A stretch of DNA of 64,000 nt from DAONJL01 sp035405645 [NCBI: bacterium] (GTDB lineage: Bacteria; JAGOBX01; DAONJL01). Where the stretch lies: assembly GCA_035405645.1 (NCBI GenBank), contig DAONJL010000006.1, positions 46,593-110,592 of the forward strand, given 5' to 3'. Under the pieces are notes generated by a model. It was given only the letters and a program-made list of their open reading frames with translations, made no database searches and had not been told where the DNA came from. This document shows, piece by piece, positions 17,208-26,555 of the stretch (positions within the stretch are counted from its first letter, which is position 1; every line of letters begins with the position of its first letter). The position numbers were made by a program, and so were the translations under genes.

Positions 17208-18026
17208 ATGAAAATATCAGATGCATTATTAATCGGTAGATATATACAAAAATCATCATTTTTTCATTTGCTAAATTCACCAATTAAAATTCTAATTATT
17301 TTTTTTTATACCATAATTATTTTTTTATTAAATGAAACAGGTTTATTATTTTTGTTTTTTATTGTTTTAATTTTTTCTTTTCTTTCAAAAATAAATTTTT
17401 TTATTTTGATAAGAGGTATAAAACCAATTATTGTTTTATTAATTATAACATTTATTCTAAATTTGATTTTTATTCAAACAGGAAAAGAGATAAGCATACC
17501 AATTATAAATATAAAAATAAGTGAAGAAGCATTAAGAACAAGTGCTGTATTTTCGTTGCAAATAATTTTGGCAATGTTTTTTGCTGAAATATTAACATTT
17601 ACAACTACACCAATTGAACTAATAAAAGGAATAGAGATATTATTGAAACCATTAAAAAAATTGAAATTACCAATAATGCAAATTTCATTAATGTTTGTAA
17701 TTGCTTTAAAATTTATTCCAATAACATTACAGGAACTTGAAAATATAATAAGTTCACAAAAAATACGTGGTATAAATTTGAAAAATTTAAAACTAAATCA
17801 AAAAATATTTTATTTTATCTCATTGATAATACCATTATTTGTAGTGACATTAAAAAAGACAGAACATTTAGCAATCGCACTTGAAATGAAATGTTTTAAT
17901 CTTTTACCAGTTGAAAAAAAAGAAAAGAAAAACACAATAAAATTTATTGAAATTATATTTTTTATTTTTAATATACTTATTATAAGTTTTGTTTTAATAA
18001 ATTTTTTTTCAAAAAAATATATGTAA
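17208..18026 (+). CDS. Energy-coupling factor transporter transmembrane protein (EcfT/CbiQ family)
   Basis: A 272-residue membrane protein with five to six spans and the EcfT pattern: an early charged loop, then SPIKILIIFFYTII, and the two coupling motifs near the C-terminal part, seen here as SSQKIRGINLKN (ARG-type motif one) and ALEMKCFN (a diverged motif two). EcfT couples ATP hydrolysis by EcfA to vitamin or metal-ion uptake by an S component. Neither EcfA nor an S component is adjacent, so partners must be elsewhere. It lies 12 bp after pilC and is immediately followed by rodA. Confidence 0.75.
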   Translation: MKISDALLIGRYIQKSSFFHLLNSPIKILIIFFYTIIIFLLNETGLLFLFFIVLIFSFLSKINFFILIRGIKPIIVLLIITFILNLIFIQTGKEISIPIINIKISEEALRTSAVFSLQIILAMFFAEILTFTTTPIELIKGIEILLKPLKKLKLPIMQISLMFVIALKFIPITLQELENIISSQKIRGINLKNLKLNQKIFYFISLIIPLFVVTLKKTEHLAIALEMKCFNLLPVEKKEKKNTIKFIEIIFFIFNILIISFVLINFFSKKYM

Positions 18027-19313
18027 ATGTTTAATAAGTTTATTTCAATATGGATTACAATTCTAATATTAATTTTAATTGGCTTAATAATGGTTTATAG
18101 TTCAACAATACAAAAAGAAAGACATTTTTTCTTTAAACAATTTATCTGGATTTTATGCTGTTTTATAATATTTATTCAAATAAAAAAATTACCAATAAAT
18201 TTTTATATAAATTATTTTTATTTTTTTTATGCTATTGGGATATTTTTATTAATACTTGTTTTATTTATTGGCAAACGAGTGCATGGTTCTAAAAGTTGGC
18301 TTGATTTTTATTATTTTTCTTTTCAACCATCAGAATTATACAAAATAATTTTTATTTTATCATTAGCAAAATTAATATTTATTGATTATAAAAAAAATCA
18401 TTTATTTATAATCCTTCTAAAAATTTTTTTCTTTATTTTTTTACCAATAATTTTAATTTATTTTCAGCCTGATTTTGGTTCTATTTTAATTTATTTACTC
18501 ATTCTTTTTTCTTTAATTTATATTAGATTTCTCAGTAATTATTTGACATTTTTTTTCTGTTCATTTTTTATTTTTTTTGTATTATTTATTTTTCAAAAAA
18601 TTATCCAAATCTATAATATTACGCCAAAAAATAATATGATAATGCTAATAATAAATATTTTTACATCAATAAAATTTTTAATATTTTTTCTTTTGTTTCT
18701 TATAATATTAAAAATATTTAAAATAATTTTTTTAAAAAATTCAAAGAAGTTTGTGATTTTTTTGATAATATTTACAATTATTTTTTTTTCATCTAATTAC
18801 TTAGCAAATTTATTTATAAAGAAAATGAAGTATTATCAAATTCAGCGATTAATCGTTTTTTTAAATCCTTTTATTGACCCACTTGGTTATGGCTATAATT
18901 CAATACAATCATTAATTGCAATTGGTTCTGGTGGCTTAACAGGTAAAGGATTATTTAAAGGCACACAAAGTAGATTAGGTTTTTTACCAGAAAAAAGAAC
19001 TGATTTTATTTTTTCTGTAATTTGTGAAGAATTAGGTTTTATTGGTGGTTTTCTTATTTTAACACTTTATTTTTTTCTTCTTTTTAAATTATATAATTTT
19101 ATTATTAGATTAGAAAATAATTATATGCAATTTATTGGTTATGGAATTTTTTTTATGACATTTTTTGAAATTATTATAAATATTTCAGTTTCATTATCAT
19201 TAATACCAACAATAGGTTTGCCTTTACCATTTATTAGTTATGGTGGTTCTTCATTATTAAAATTTACAATTGCTTATTCAATGATTTATAGAATTTTAAA
19301 TGATGATTTATGA
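18027..19313 (+). CDS. rodA: RodA-type SEDS peptidoglycan glycosyltransferase
   Basis: Polymerises lipid II during side-wall growth together with a class B PBP. The protein has 428 residues and about ten spans. Diagnostic motifs are KSWLDFYYFSFQPSELYK, FQPDFGS, GLFKGTQSRLGFLPEKRTDF, FSVICEELGFIGG and PFISYGGSSLL. The GTQSRLGFLPE stretch favours RodA over FtsW. It abuts ecfT and overlaps the following radical SAM gene by 4 bp (ATGA). A RodA gene beside this radical SAM family recurs in several phyla. The partner PBP2 is not in the window. Confidence 0.9.
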   Translation: MFNKFISIWITILILILIGLIMVYSSTIQKERHFFFKQFIWILCCFIIFIQIKKLPINFYINYFYFFYAIGIFLLILVLFIGKRVHGSKSWLDFYYFSFQPSELYKIIFILSLAKLIFIDYKKNHLFIILLKIFFFIFLPIILIYFQPDFGSILIYLLILFSLIYIRFLSNYLTFFFCSFFIFFVLFIFQKIIQIYNITPKNNMIMLIINIFTSIKFLIFFLLFLIILKIFKIIFLKNSKKFVIFLIIFTIIFFSSNYLANLFIKKMKYYQIQRLIVFLNPFIDPLGYGYNSIQSLIAIGSGGLTGKGLFKGTQSRLGFLPEKRTDFIFSVICEELGFIGGFLILTLYFFLLFKLYNFIIRLENNYMQFIGYGIFFMTFFEIIINISVSLSLIPTIGLPLPFISYGGSSLLKFTIAYSMIYRILNDDL

Positions 19314-21679
19314 ATCTAATAAATTACACAAAACCAGCACAATATACAAATAATGAAATAAATCTAACAAAAAAAGAATGGACATATAATGATTATAAAA
19401 TATTGTTAGTTTTTCCTGATACTTATGATGTAGGAATGTCGCATTATGGTTTTTTACTCATTTTTGAGCAATTATCAAGAATGAAAAATGTAATCGTTGA
19501 TAGAATTTTTATGCCTTATCCTGATTATTACAATTTTTTATTAAATAATAAAAATAATTTTCGTTCATTACATTACAAAAAACATTTTAAAGAATTTGAT
19601 TTAATTGCAGTTTCTTTTGCTTATGAATTATCATATATAAATTTTATAAAGATACTTGAACTTAGCGAAATAAAATATTTTAATTACGAACGAGAAAATA
19701 AACCCTTAATAATAGCGGGTGGGCTTTGTGTGTATCATCCTGAAATATTAAAAGATGTAGTTGATTTTTTTTATATAGGAGAATCAGAATTTTTACTTGA
19801 AAAAATTATAAATCATTTAATAGAACATAAAAATCAGAAAAAAGAAAAAATTTTATTATCATTAAAACAATTTGAAAATTTATATATACCAAATATAAAA
19901 GAAGAAAGTAAAAAATATAGTTCAGCAAAATTATATAATAATTTTACACGACAATTAGTTCCATTAACAAAAATAATTCACAATCGCGGTTTAATAGAAA
20001 TAATGCGTGGTTGTTTGAATAATTGTAGATTTTGTCAACCTGGTTATGTTTATAGACCATTGCGAATTTTATCAGTTGATGAAATTTACGAATTAACAAA
20101 AGAATTATATTATTCAACAGGTTATGAAGAAATAACATATTTATCATTAAGTCCATCTGATTATATTTATATAAATGAGTTAATAATCAAAATATTACCA
20201 TTTATAAAAGAGAAAAAAATATCAATATCATTTCCATCACAGCGAATAGATAAATTAGATAATGAATTATGTAATTTTTTAATGCAAGGAAAGAAATCAG
20301 GATTAACATTAGCAATAGAAGCAGGTACACAAAAATTAAGAGATAAAATAAATAAACAAATAACAGAAGAAGAGATTTATAATGGAGTGAAATATGCAAT
20401 AAAACATAAATGGCGAAAAATAAAATTTTATTTTATGATTGGTTTACCAGATGAAACAGAAGATGATATAAATTCAATGATAAATTTAATAAATAAAATA
20501 TCGTATGATTTCAAAAAAGAAATAACACAATTTAATATAACATTGTCAAATTTTATACCAAAACCACACACACCATTTGAAAATTTAATTATTAATTCAA
20601 TATCAGAATTAACAGAAAAGATAAAGATAATAAAAAGTAGAATAAAATCCAGAAAAATAAATATATCATTTACAGACCCATATCAATCACATTTAGAATA
20701 TATTTTTTCAACAGGAAATAATGAAGTGATTAAAAATTTGATTAAATATATAGAAAAAGAAAAATATTTAATATTACAGGATAGAAGTGAATATTTTAAA
20801 AAAGAAAGTTGGGAAAATTTTATAAAAGAAAATTTTGATTTAAGAGGGAACTGGTCAAAAATAGATATAGGTATATCAAAAGAATATTTTAAAAATGAAT
20901 ATGAAAAATTTAAAAAAGAAAAAATAACAAAAAGTTGTTTTGAAAATAATTGTTCTGGTTGCGGAATAAATTTTTGTCGATTAAAAGAAATAATAAAAAT
21001 GAAAAGTGAGAAAGAGAATAAAAATTTAGAAATAGAAAAAAGTGAAAAATTACAAAATGAAAAAATAAAATATAGAATTGAATATAAAAGAACAGAACAA
21101 TTACAATATTTATCAGTAACAGAAATACAAAATTTATGGAATAGAATATTAAGACAATTAGATATAAAATTATCATATTCACAGGGCTTTAATCAACAAC
21201 CTGAAATGACATTCAGCCCTGCATTACCAGTTGGTATTTTAAGTAATAAAGAATATATAGAATTTTTTACACGAGAAGAAATTAATATAGATTTAATAAA
21301 AGAAAAAATAAATTCAATAATAAAAAATATATTTCAAATAAAAAGTATAACAAAAATTTCAAATGAAGAAATAAACGAAATAAATATAAGTAATGGAGTA
21401 ATAGAATATATAATTGAATTTGAAGAAGAAGCAAAAATAGAAGAAGAAATAAATAAAATAAGTAAAATAGAAAATTTAGAATTTATTAATGAAAAAGGAA
21501 AGAAGAAAGAATATGAAATAAAAAAATTTATAAAAGAAATAAAAATTGAAGATAATAAATTAATTTTAAAAATAAAAATAATAAACAGAGAAACAATACC
21601 AATAATAAAATTTTTAAAAGAATATTTCGAAATAAATAAAATAAATCAAGTAATAAAAAATGATATAATCATAACTTAA
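19310..21679 (+). CDS. Radical SAM protein with C-terminal DUF2344 (TIGR03960/TIGR03936 type)
   Basis: A 789-residue two-part protein. Residues 1 to about 560 form a B12-binding-like and radical SAM part with FPDTYDVGMSHYG, and iron-sulfur ligands C235, C239 and C242 in MRGCLNNCRFCQPG. The C-terminal part from about 585 has IEYKRTEQLQYLSVTEIQNL and SYSQGFNQQPEMTFSPALP, the DUF2344 signature. A cysteine cluster near 545-560 (CFENNCSGCGINFC) may hold a second metal centre. The reaction is unknown; members lie next to RNase E/G, rodA or ribosomal genes, suggesting RNA or ribosomal modification. Confidence 0.85.
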   Translation: MNLINYTKPAQYTNNEINLTKKEWTYNDYKILLVFPDTYDVGMSHYGFLLIFEQLSRMKNVIVDRIFMPYPDYYNFLLNNKNNFRSLHYKKHFKEFDLIAVSFAYELSYINFIKILELSEIKYFNYERENKPLIIAGGLCVYHPEILKDVVDFFYIGESEFLLEKIINHLIEHKNQKKEKILLSLKQFENLYIPNIKEESKKYSSAKLYNNFTRQLVPLTKIIHNRGLIEIMRGCLNNCRFCQPGYVYRPLRILSVDEIYELTKELYYSTGYEEITYLSLSPSDYIYINELIIKILPFIKEKKISISFPSQRIDKLDNELCNFLMQGKKSGLTLAIEAGTQKLRDKINKQITEEEIYNGVKYAIKHKWRKIKFYFMIGLPDETEDDINSMINLINKISYDFKKEITQFNITLSNFIPKPHTPFENLIINSISELTEKIKIIKSRIKSRKINISFTDPYQSHLEYIFSTGNNEVIKNLIKYIEKEKYLILQDRSEYFKKESWENFIKENFDLRGNWSKIDIGISKEYFKNEYEKFKKEKITKSCFENNCSGCGINFCRLKEIIKMKSEKENKNLEIEKSEKLQNEKIKYRIEYKRTEQLQYLSVTEIQNLWNRILRQLDIKLSYSQGFNQQPEMTFSPALPVGILSNKEYIEFFTREEINIDLIKEKINSIIKNIFQIKSITKISNEEINEINISNGVIEYIIEFEEEAKIEEEINKISKIENLEFINEKGKKKEYEIKKFIKEIKIEDNKLILKIKIINRETIPIIKFLKEYFEINKINQVIKNDIIIT

Positions 21680-21938
21680 TGATTTAATAAAATTTTACAA
21701 AAAATAATAATATTTTTGATTGATGAAAATAATGAATTTAAAAATTTTAAAATAAGGAAAGAATTAAAAAATAATTACAAAAAGTAAAAAGAAAAAATAA
21801 GATTTTAAAATTGGAAAATTGAAAGTATGAGTTATTAAATTTAGTATGAGATTGGATATATATTTCCTATCAGGGCCGCTGTATTTTAAAATGAGCAGTT
21901 TGCATCAGAATTGAATGTATCAAGATAATTAAAAGTAT
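21680..21938. other. Non-coding AT-rich stretch
   Basis: No gene or RNA is recognisable in these 259 bases. A locally GC-richer patch (21870-21905, with CAGGGCCGCTG) stands out. The stretch borders the decayed toxin gene and may be remains of the same insertion. Confidence 0.3.
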
Positions 21939-22238
21939 TTATTGATATTTAATCTTATGAAGTAAATTTTCATAAATATCTTTAGGCAAACCATATACTA
22001 TAATTTCAACAGTAGATATTTTTTTTAAAAAGTTTATACACCACACGATATTTACTGAATTTAAGTTTAAAGTAATCTTTCAGAGAACTTCTTAAATGTT
22101 TTCCATTTTTTCAGGATCAATTAACAATCTTTTTTTAATTGTTTTCAAAATTATTTTAACATCACATTGAGATAATTTTTCGAGTTATTATTGTGCATAT
22201 TTCGAATATACAATTTTATATTCCATATTTTTTTCCAT
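21939..22238 (-). pseudogene. Decayed RelE/ParE-type toxin gene
   Basis: Reading the minus strand from 22238 gives MEYKIVYSKYAQ, then two adjacent stops, then LEKLSQCDVKIILKTIKKR and LLIDPEKM, a RelE-family N-terminal half. After another stop the frame shifts to KHLRSSLKDYFKLKFSKYR, VVYKLFKK, the typical core strand region, and shifts again to STVEIIVYGLPKDIYENLL ending in TAA at 21939. Together the three pieces reconstruct a full-length toxin of about 95 residues, broken by at least three stops and two frameshifts. It starts 9 bases after the antitoxin stop, the normal operon arrangement. It cannot make an active RNase. Confidence 0.85.
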
Positions 22239-22247
22239 TTCTTCTTG

Positions 22248-22493
22248 CTATAACAATTTGCCTTTAATCTTTTTGCTTTCTTTAACCATTTCTGACGGGA
22301 AATAATCTTCAGCAATTTCAATCAACTCTTGCATATTCTGATATTTTTTGAAGTTAATAAGAACGCCAAAAGGTTTGTCACGATTAACAATTATAATTTC
22401 TTCATCGTAATTTTCTTTTAATAAACTTGGAATATTATTTCTAAATTCTGTAACTCCCATAATTATAGAATCCTGTTTTATTTTAAACGGCAT
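22248..22493 (-). CDS. Phd/YefM-type antitoxin
   Basis: An 81-residue protein starting MPFKIKQDSIIMGVTEFRNN, followed by IIIVNRDKPFGVLINFKKYQ, the pattern of Phd/YefM DNA-binding antitoxins. These bind and inhibit RelE-type RNases and repress their own operon. AAGGAGA lies 5-6 bases before the ATG. The frame is intact although its partner toxin is a pseudogene, so the protein is either a relic or serves as a repressor or anti-toxin against related toxins elsewhere. Confidence 0.85.
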   Translation of the reverse strand: MPFKIKQDSIIMGVTEFRNNIPSLLKENYDEEIIIVNRDKPFGVLINFKKYQNMQELIEIAEDYFPSEMVKESKKIKGKLL

Positions 22494-22685
22494 ATAAATT
22501 CTCCTTATAATTTAATTTAAATGTTCAGTAAAAAATTTGATTTCTCAATTAATTATTATTTTTTCAAAAAATATCATAGACAAAATATATATTTTTCTGG
22601 CAAATTTCAAATAATATATTTTAGATATTAATTAAGAATAAAATATTCTATTATTGAAAATTTCCAATATAAAAAATCATTTAAC

Positions 22686-22713
22686 TTGACAAAAGAGAAA
22701 AATGCATTATAAT
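22686..22713 (+). promoter_or_regulatory. Sigma-70-like promoter for the molybdenum cofactor operon
   Basis: TTGACA (22686-22691), 16-base spacer, TATAAT (22708-22713), both perfect. The -10 box contains the first in-frame ATG of moeA, which therefore cannot be its start. Confidence 0.75.
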
Positions 22714-22741
22714 GAACATTAAAATGCAAAGAGGTAAAAAA

Positions 22742-23953
22742 ATGATTTCATATTTTGAAGCACTTAAAATAATAAATAAAAAAATAAAAGAATTAAATAA
22801 AATCGAGGAAAGAAATATAATTGAAGCAGATAAATATATTTGTGCAGAGAATATTTATGCAGATATAAATTTACCATCATTTAATAAATCAATAAGAGAT
22901 GGATTTGCAGTAAAAACAAATCAAATAAAATTAAATCAAAAATATAAAATAATAGGTGATATAAGTGCAGGAAGTAAAATTGAAAAAATAAAAAAACCAT
23001 TAGAAAATCAGGCTTATACAATAATGACAGGAGCAGAAATACCGAGTTGGGCTGATGCAGTTATTCAATTTGAAGATGCAATTATAAATAATGAATTTGT
23101 AATTTTTAAAAAATTACCAGAAAAAAATCAGTTTATTATTCGTAAAGGTTCATATATAAAAGAAAACCAATTACTAATTAAAAAAGGGACAGAAATAAAT
23201 AAATTTAACATATATTCAATATTAAGTGCAGGTAAAACAAGAATTAAGGTAAATAAAAAACCTGAAATAAGTTTGATAATAACAGGTGATGAAATAGTAG
23301 AAATAACTAAAAAACCGATAAATTCACAGGTTCGTGATATTAATTCATTTCTTTTAAAATTTTTAATAAAACAAAATAACCTAAAATTAAAATATTTTAA
23401 GAGAGAAAAAGATAATAAAGAAAACATAAAAAATAGTATATTAAAAGGATTAGAAAGTAGTGAAATAATATTAGTAGTAGGCGGTGTAAGTATGGGCAAA
23501 TATGATTTTGTCCATATTGTAATAAAAGAATTATGTAAAGAAATTTTATTTCATAAAATATTTATAAAACCTGGGAAACCAATAATAATAGGTAAATATA
23601 AAGAAGATAAAATAATAATAGGAATACCAGGCAATCCATTAGCAAGTTTAGTAAATTTTGAAATAATAATAAAACCATTAATAAAAAAGATGTCTGGCTA
23701 TAAAGAAATAAATCCAAATTTTTGTTATGCTAAATTATTAGAAGAATATAAAAAAACAGATGATAGATTAGAATTTGTGCCGAGTATATTTTTTTCAAAA
23801 GATAATGAAAATTATTTAAAACCAATAAATTTTATTGATTCTGGTGATGTGATTTCAATAACAAAAGCAAATTCTATTGGTATATTTGAAGGTAGAAAAA
23901 ACAGTATAATTAAAAAAGAGAAAAAAATAAAATTAATTTATAGTGGTGAGTAA
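22742..23953 (+). CDS. moeA: Molybdopterin molybdenumtransferase MoeA
   Basis: Inserts molybdate (or tungstate) into adenylated molybdopterin. Visible family motifs are DGFAVKT, the IMTGAEIPSWADAVIQFED segment, SLIITGDEI, VGGVSMGKYDFV and IIGIPGNPLASLVNFE. I start it at 22742 (404 residues), with AGAGGT 7 bases upstream, because the in-frame ATG at 22712 overlaps the -10 box. It leads an apparent operon with moaA, a moaC-MOSC fusion and mogA. Confidence 0.93.
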   Translation: MISYFEALKIINKKIKELNKIEERNIIEADKYICAENIYADINLPSFNKSIRDGFAVKTNQIKLNQKYKIIGDISAGSKIEKIKKPLENQAYTIMTGAEIPSWADAVIQFEDAIINNEFVIFKKLPEKNQFIIRKGSYIKENQLLIKKGTEINKFNIYSILSAGKTRIKVNKKPEISLIITGDEIVEITKKPINSQVRDINSFLLKFLIKQNNLKLKYFKREKDNKENIKNSILKGLESSEIILVVGGVSMGKYDFVHIVIKELCKEILFHKIFIKPGKPIIIGKYKEDKIIIGIPGNPLASLVNFEIIIKPLIKKMSGYKEINPNFCYAKLLEEYKKTDDRLEFVPSIFFSKDNENYLKPINFIDSGDVISITKANSIGIFEGRKNSIIKKEKKIKLIYSGE

Positions 23954-23956
23954 GAA

Positions 23957-24880
23957 GTGAAAGATAATCAAATAAAGTATTTAAGAATATCAGTAACAGA
24001 TAGATGCAATTTAAGATGTAAATATTGTATGCCAGAAAATGGAATAAACTTAATTTCTCATAATGATATTTTAAGATACGAAGAAATAATAAGACTGATG
24101 AAAATATTTGAAAAAATAGGAATAAAAAAATTTAGAATAACAGGAGGTGAACCATTAGTTAGAAAAGGAATAATAAATTTTTTAAAAGAAATAGAAAATT
24201 TTAATATTTATTTAACAACAAATTTGAATGTAGAAAAAAATATGATTGAAGAATTAAACAAAATAAAAATAAAAGGAATAAATATAAGTCTTGATTCATT
24301 AAAACCAGAAATATATAAATATCTTACTGGTAGTGATAAATTAAATCAAGTTATAGAAAATATCAGATTATTAGAAAATTTAGAAAAAAAAATAAATGTT
24401 GTAATAATAAGAAATGTAAACGATAACGAAATTTTTGATTTTATTAATTTTTCAATAAAAAATAATGTGATTGTCAGATTTATAGAAAAAATGAATATGA
24501 TAAATGAAGATTTTAAATATGTTTCAAATCAAGAAATAATAGAACAATTTAGAAAAAAAGGAATAATAGAAGATGAATATGAATATACAGAAAATCATAC
24601 AACAAAATATTATAAAATAAGAAATAGTAATTTAAAGATTGGATTTATAAATGCACAGACAGAACCATTTTGTTCTTACTGTGATAAATTAAGATTAACA
24701 TCTGATGGAAGATTATTATTATGTTTGTTTGATAATAATGGATTTGATTTAAAGGAAAAAATTAGGAAAAATAATAAAGATGAAGAAGTAGAAAAATTTT
24801 TAAAAGAAATAATAAAAGAAAAAAAAACAAAAAAAATAAAGAATGAAAATGAGATAAAAATGTATGCAATTGGTGGGTGA
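23957..24880 (+). CDS. moaA: GTP 3',8-cyclase MoaA
   Basis: Radical SAM enzyme for the first step of molybdopterin synthesis. The N-terminal cluster ligands are C17, C21 and C24 (RCNLRCKYCMPENG) and the C-terminal substrate-binding cluster is held by C239, C242 and C256. RITGGEPLVR and the C-terminal GG dipeptide needed for activation are present. The start is GTG at 23957, three bases after moeA. The length of 307 residues is slightly short for the family (about 325-340). Confidence 0.95.
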   Translation: MKDNQIKYLRISVTDRCNLRCKYCMPENGINLISHNDILRYEEIIRLMKIFEKIGIKKFRITGGEPLVRKGIINFLKEIENFNIYLTTNLNVEKNMIEELNKIKIKGINISLDSLKPEIYKYLTGSDKLNQVIENIRLLENLEKKINVVIIRNVNDNEIFDFINFSIKNNVIVRFIEKMNMINEDFKYVSNQEIIEQFRKKGIIEDEYEYTENHTTKYYKIRNSNLKIGFINAQTEPFCSYCDKLRLTSDGRLLLCLFDNNGFDLKEKIRKNNKDEEVEKFLKEIIKEKKTKKIKNENEIKMYAIGG

Positions 24881-24913
24881 AAATTTTATATAAAAAAAAT
24901 AAGGTGAAAAATT

Positions 24914-25822
24914 ATGGCGAAATTAACACATTTAGATAATGAAGGAAATATAAAAATGGTAAATATCTCAGGGAAAAATATAAGTGAACGAAAAGCAGTA
25001 GCAATTGGTGAAATAATAATGAAACCAGCAACAATAAAAAAAATAAAAGTAAATAAAACACCAAAAGGAAATGTAATAACAACAGCAAAAATAGCAGGAA
25101 TAATGGCAGCAAAACAAACATATAATATTATACCACTCTGTCATAACATTCAAATATCAAATATTGATTTAAATTTTGAAATTCAGGAAGATAGAATAAA
25201 AATAAAATCAGAAGTAATAGCAAATGATAAAACAGGCGCAGAAATGGAAGCATTAAATGGAGTATCAGTAGCAGCATTAACAATTTATGATATGTTAAAA
25301 GCAATTGATAAAAATATGATAATAACAAATATTACACTATTAGAAAAGAGTGGAGGCAAGACAAAAATAATAACAGGAAAAATATTGAGTATAAATATAA
25401 GTGAAAAACGAGGGACTGCAAAAAAACCAGTATCAGAAGCAAAACTAATAGAAAATTATGGAATTGAAAATGATGCACATTCAGAAAAGAATTCAATTAG
25501 ACAGGTAAGTATATTAAGTTCACATTCAATAGAAAAAATGAAGAACAAAAAATTAAAAATAAATTATGGTGATTTTGGGGAAAATATTGATGTAGATATA
25601 ATAGATATATATAAATTACCTTTAAATACAGAAATAGAATTTTTATCAGGAGCAAAATTAGTTGTTTCAAAAATAGGGAAAGAATGTCACAATCATTGCA
25701 ATATCTATAAAACAGTAGGAAAATGTATTATGCCAATAGAAGGGATTTTTTGCAAAGTAATAAAAGGCGGAAAAATTCAAGTTGGCGAATTATTTAAAAT
25801 AATAATCAAAGAAAAAAAATAG
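24914..25822 (+). CDS. moaC: MoaC-MOSC fusion protein
   Basis: Residues 1 to about 152 are a complete MoaC (cyclic pyranopterin monophosphate synthase), with IPLCHNIQIS, KTGAEMEALNGVSVAAL and LLEKSGGKT. From about 156 to 302 follows a MOSC domain, with NDAHSEKNSIRQVSIL, YGDFGENIDV and the cysteine-containing GKECHNHCNIY and CIMPIEGIFCKVIKGG. MoaC acts with MoaA; small MOSC proteins are thought to handle activated sulfur for molybdenum enzymes. The frame is continuous across the junction. GGTGA lies 6 bases before the ATG. Only the symbol of the N-terminal part is given. Confidence 0.92.
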   Translation: MAKLTHLDNEGNIKMVNISGKNISERKAVAIGEIIMKPATIKKIKVNKTPKGNVITTAKIAGIMAAKQTYNIIPLCHNIQISNIDLNFEIQEDRIKIKSEVIANDKTGAEMEALNGVSVAALTIYDMLKAIDKNMIITNITLLEKSGGKTKIITGKILSINISEKRGTAKKPVSEAKLIENYGIENDAHSEKNSIRQVSILSSHSIEKMKNKKLKINYGDFGENIDVDIIDIYKLPLNTEIEFLSGAKLVVSKIGKECHNHCNIYKTVGKCIMPIEGIFCKVIKGGKIQVGELFKIIIKEKK

Positions 25823-25832
25823 GAGAAAAAAA

Positions 25833-26303
25833 ATGCGAGTTGGAATTTTAACTATAAGTGATACAAGAAGTTTTGATAATGATGAATCAGGAAAGTATAT
25901 AAATAATTATTTTAAAAAGAAGAAGTATGAAATATGTTTTTATGAAATAGTAAAAGATGAAGAAAAACAGATAATTGTTGCATTAAAAAAATTTTTAAAA
26001 GGGAAAATTGATTTAATAATAACAACAGGCGGAACAGGAGTAGCGGTTCGTGATGTGACACCAGAAGTAACGAAAAAGGTAATAAAAAAAGAGGTTCCTG
26101 GCATAGCAGAAGCAATAAGAAATTTTTCATTAAAAAAAAATAAAAATGCAATGTTATCAAGAGGAATAGCAGGAATAGTAGATAAGACATTAATAATAAA
26201 TTTACCTGGCAGTAAAAATGCAGTAAGTGAAATATTACCATATATAATTGAACCAATCGAACATTGTATTGATTTACTTAATGGAAAAACAGCGCATTAT
26301 TAA
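25833..26303 (+). CDS. mogA: Molybdopterin adenylyltransferase (MogA/MoaB family)
   Basis: Adenylates molybdopterin before metal insertion by MoeA. The protein has 156 residues with TISDTRSFDNDESGKYI at the start, LIITTGGTGVAVRDVTPE (the adenylation site), SRGIAG and LIINLPGSKNAV. A good ribosome-binding sequence (AGGAG) lies 7-8 bases before the ATG. It ends the operon moeA-moaA-moaC/MOSC-mogA. moaD, moaE and mobA are not in the window. Confidence 0.92.
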   Translation: MRVGILTISDTRSFDNDESGKYINNYFKKKKYEICFYEIVKDEEKQIIVALKKFLKGKIDLIITTGGTGVAVRDVTPEVTKKVIKKEVPGIAEAIRNFSLKKNKNAMLSRGIAGIVDKTLIINLPGSKNAVSEILPYIIEPIEHCIDLLNGKTAHY

Positions 26304-26527
26304 ATGGGGTCAGACGTCCTTAAAGTACTTAAAATTAAAAGAAAAACCAGATAAAATATAGAATAAAAAAATTTATTGGGTAAAGATAAACAATATTAAA
26401 TATTCTAAAATTAATGGAAAAAATAAAAAATTTAATTTTTTAAAAACAAACAAATTTTTATTTCATTTAAGAAAAAAGGATAGAATAAATATAGACCAAA
26501 AAAATAAAAAAAATTTTAAAAAAGGTA
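26304..26527. other. Non-coding stretch with a possible insertion-element remnant
   Basis: Directly after the mogA stop is GGGGTCAGACGTCC (26306-26319), followed by the palindrome AAGTACTT (26323-26330). This is far more GC-rich than the surroundings and recalls the ends of REP-type or IS-associated elements, but no transposase or second end is visible. The rest (about 26340-26527) is plain AT-rich sequence. Confidence 0.25.
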
Positions 26528-26555
26528 TTGACAAAATGGGAAAATGTGGTATAAT
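26528..26555 (+). promoter_or_regulatory. Extended -10 promoter for mraZ-rsmH-ftsL-murE
   Basis: TTGACA (26528-26533), 16-base spacer, TATAAT (26550-26555) preceded by TGG, giving an extended -10. The mraZ start lies about 50 bases further on. Confidence 0.75.

Noticed and set aside
22712-22741. Upstream ATG giving moeA ten extra residues
   Set aside because: The codon lies within the TATAAT box, so it is not transcribed as a start; the ATG at 22742 has a good AGAGGT site.
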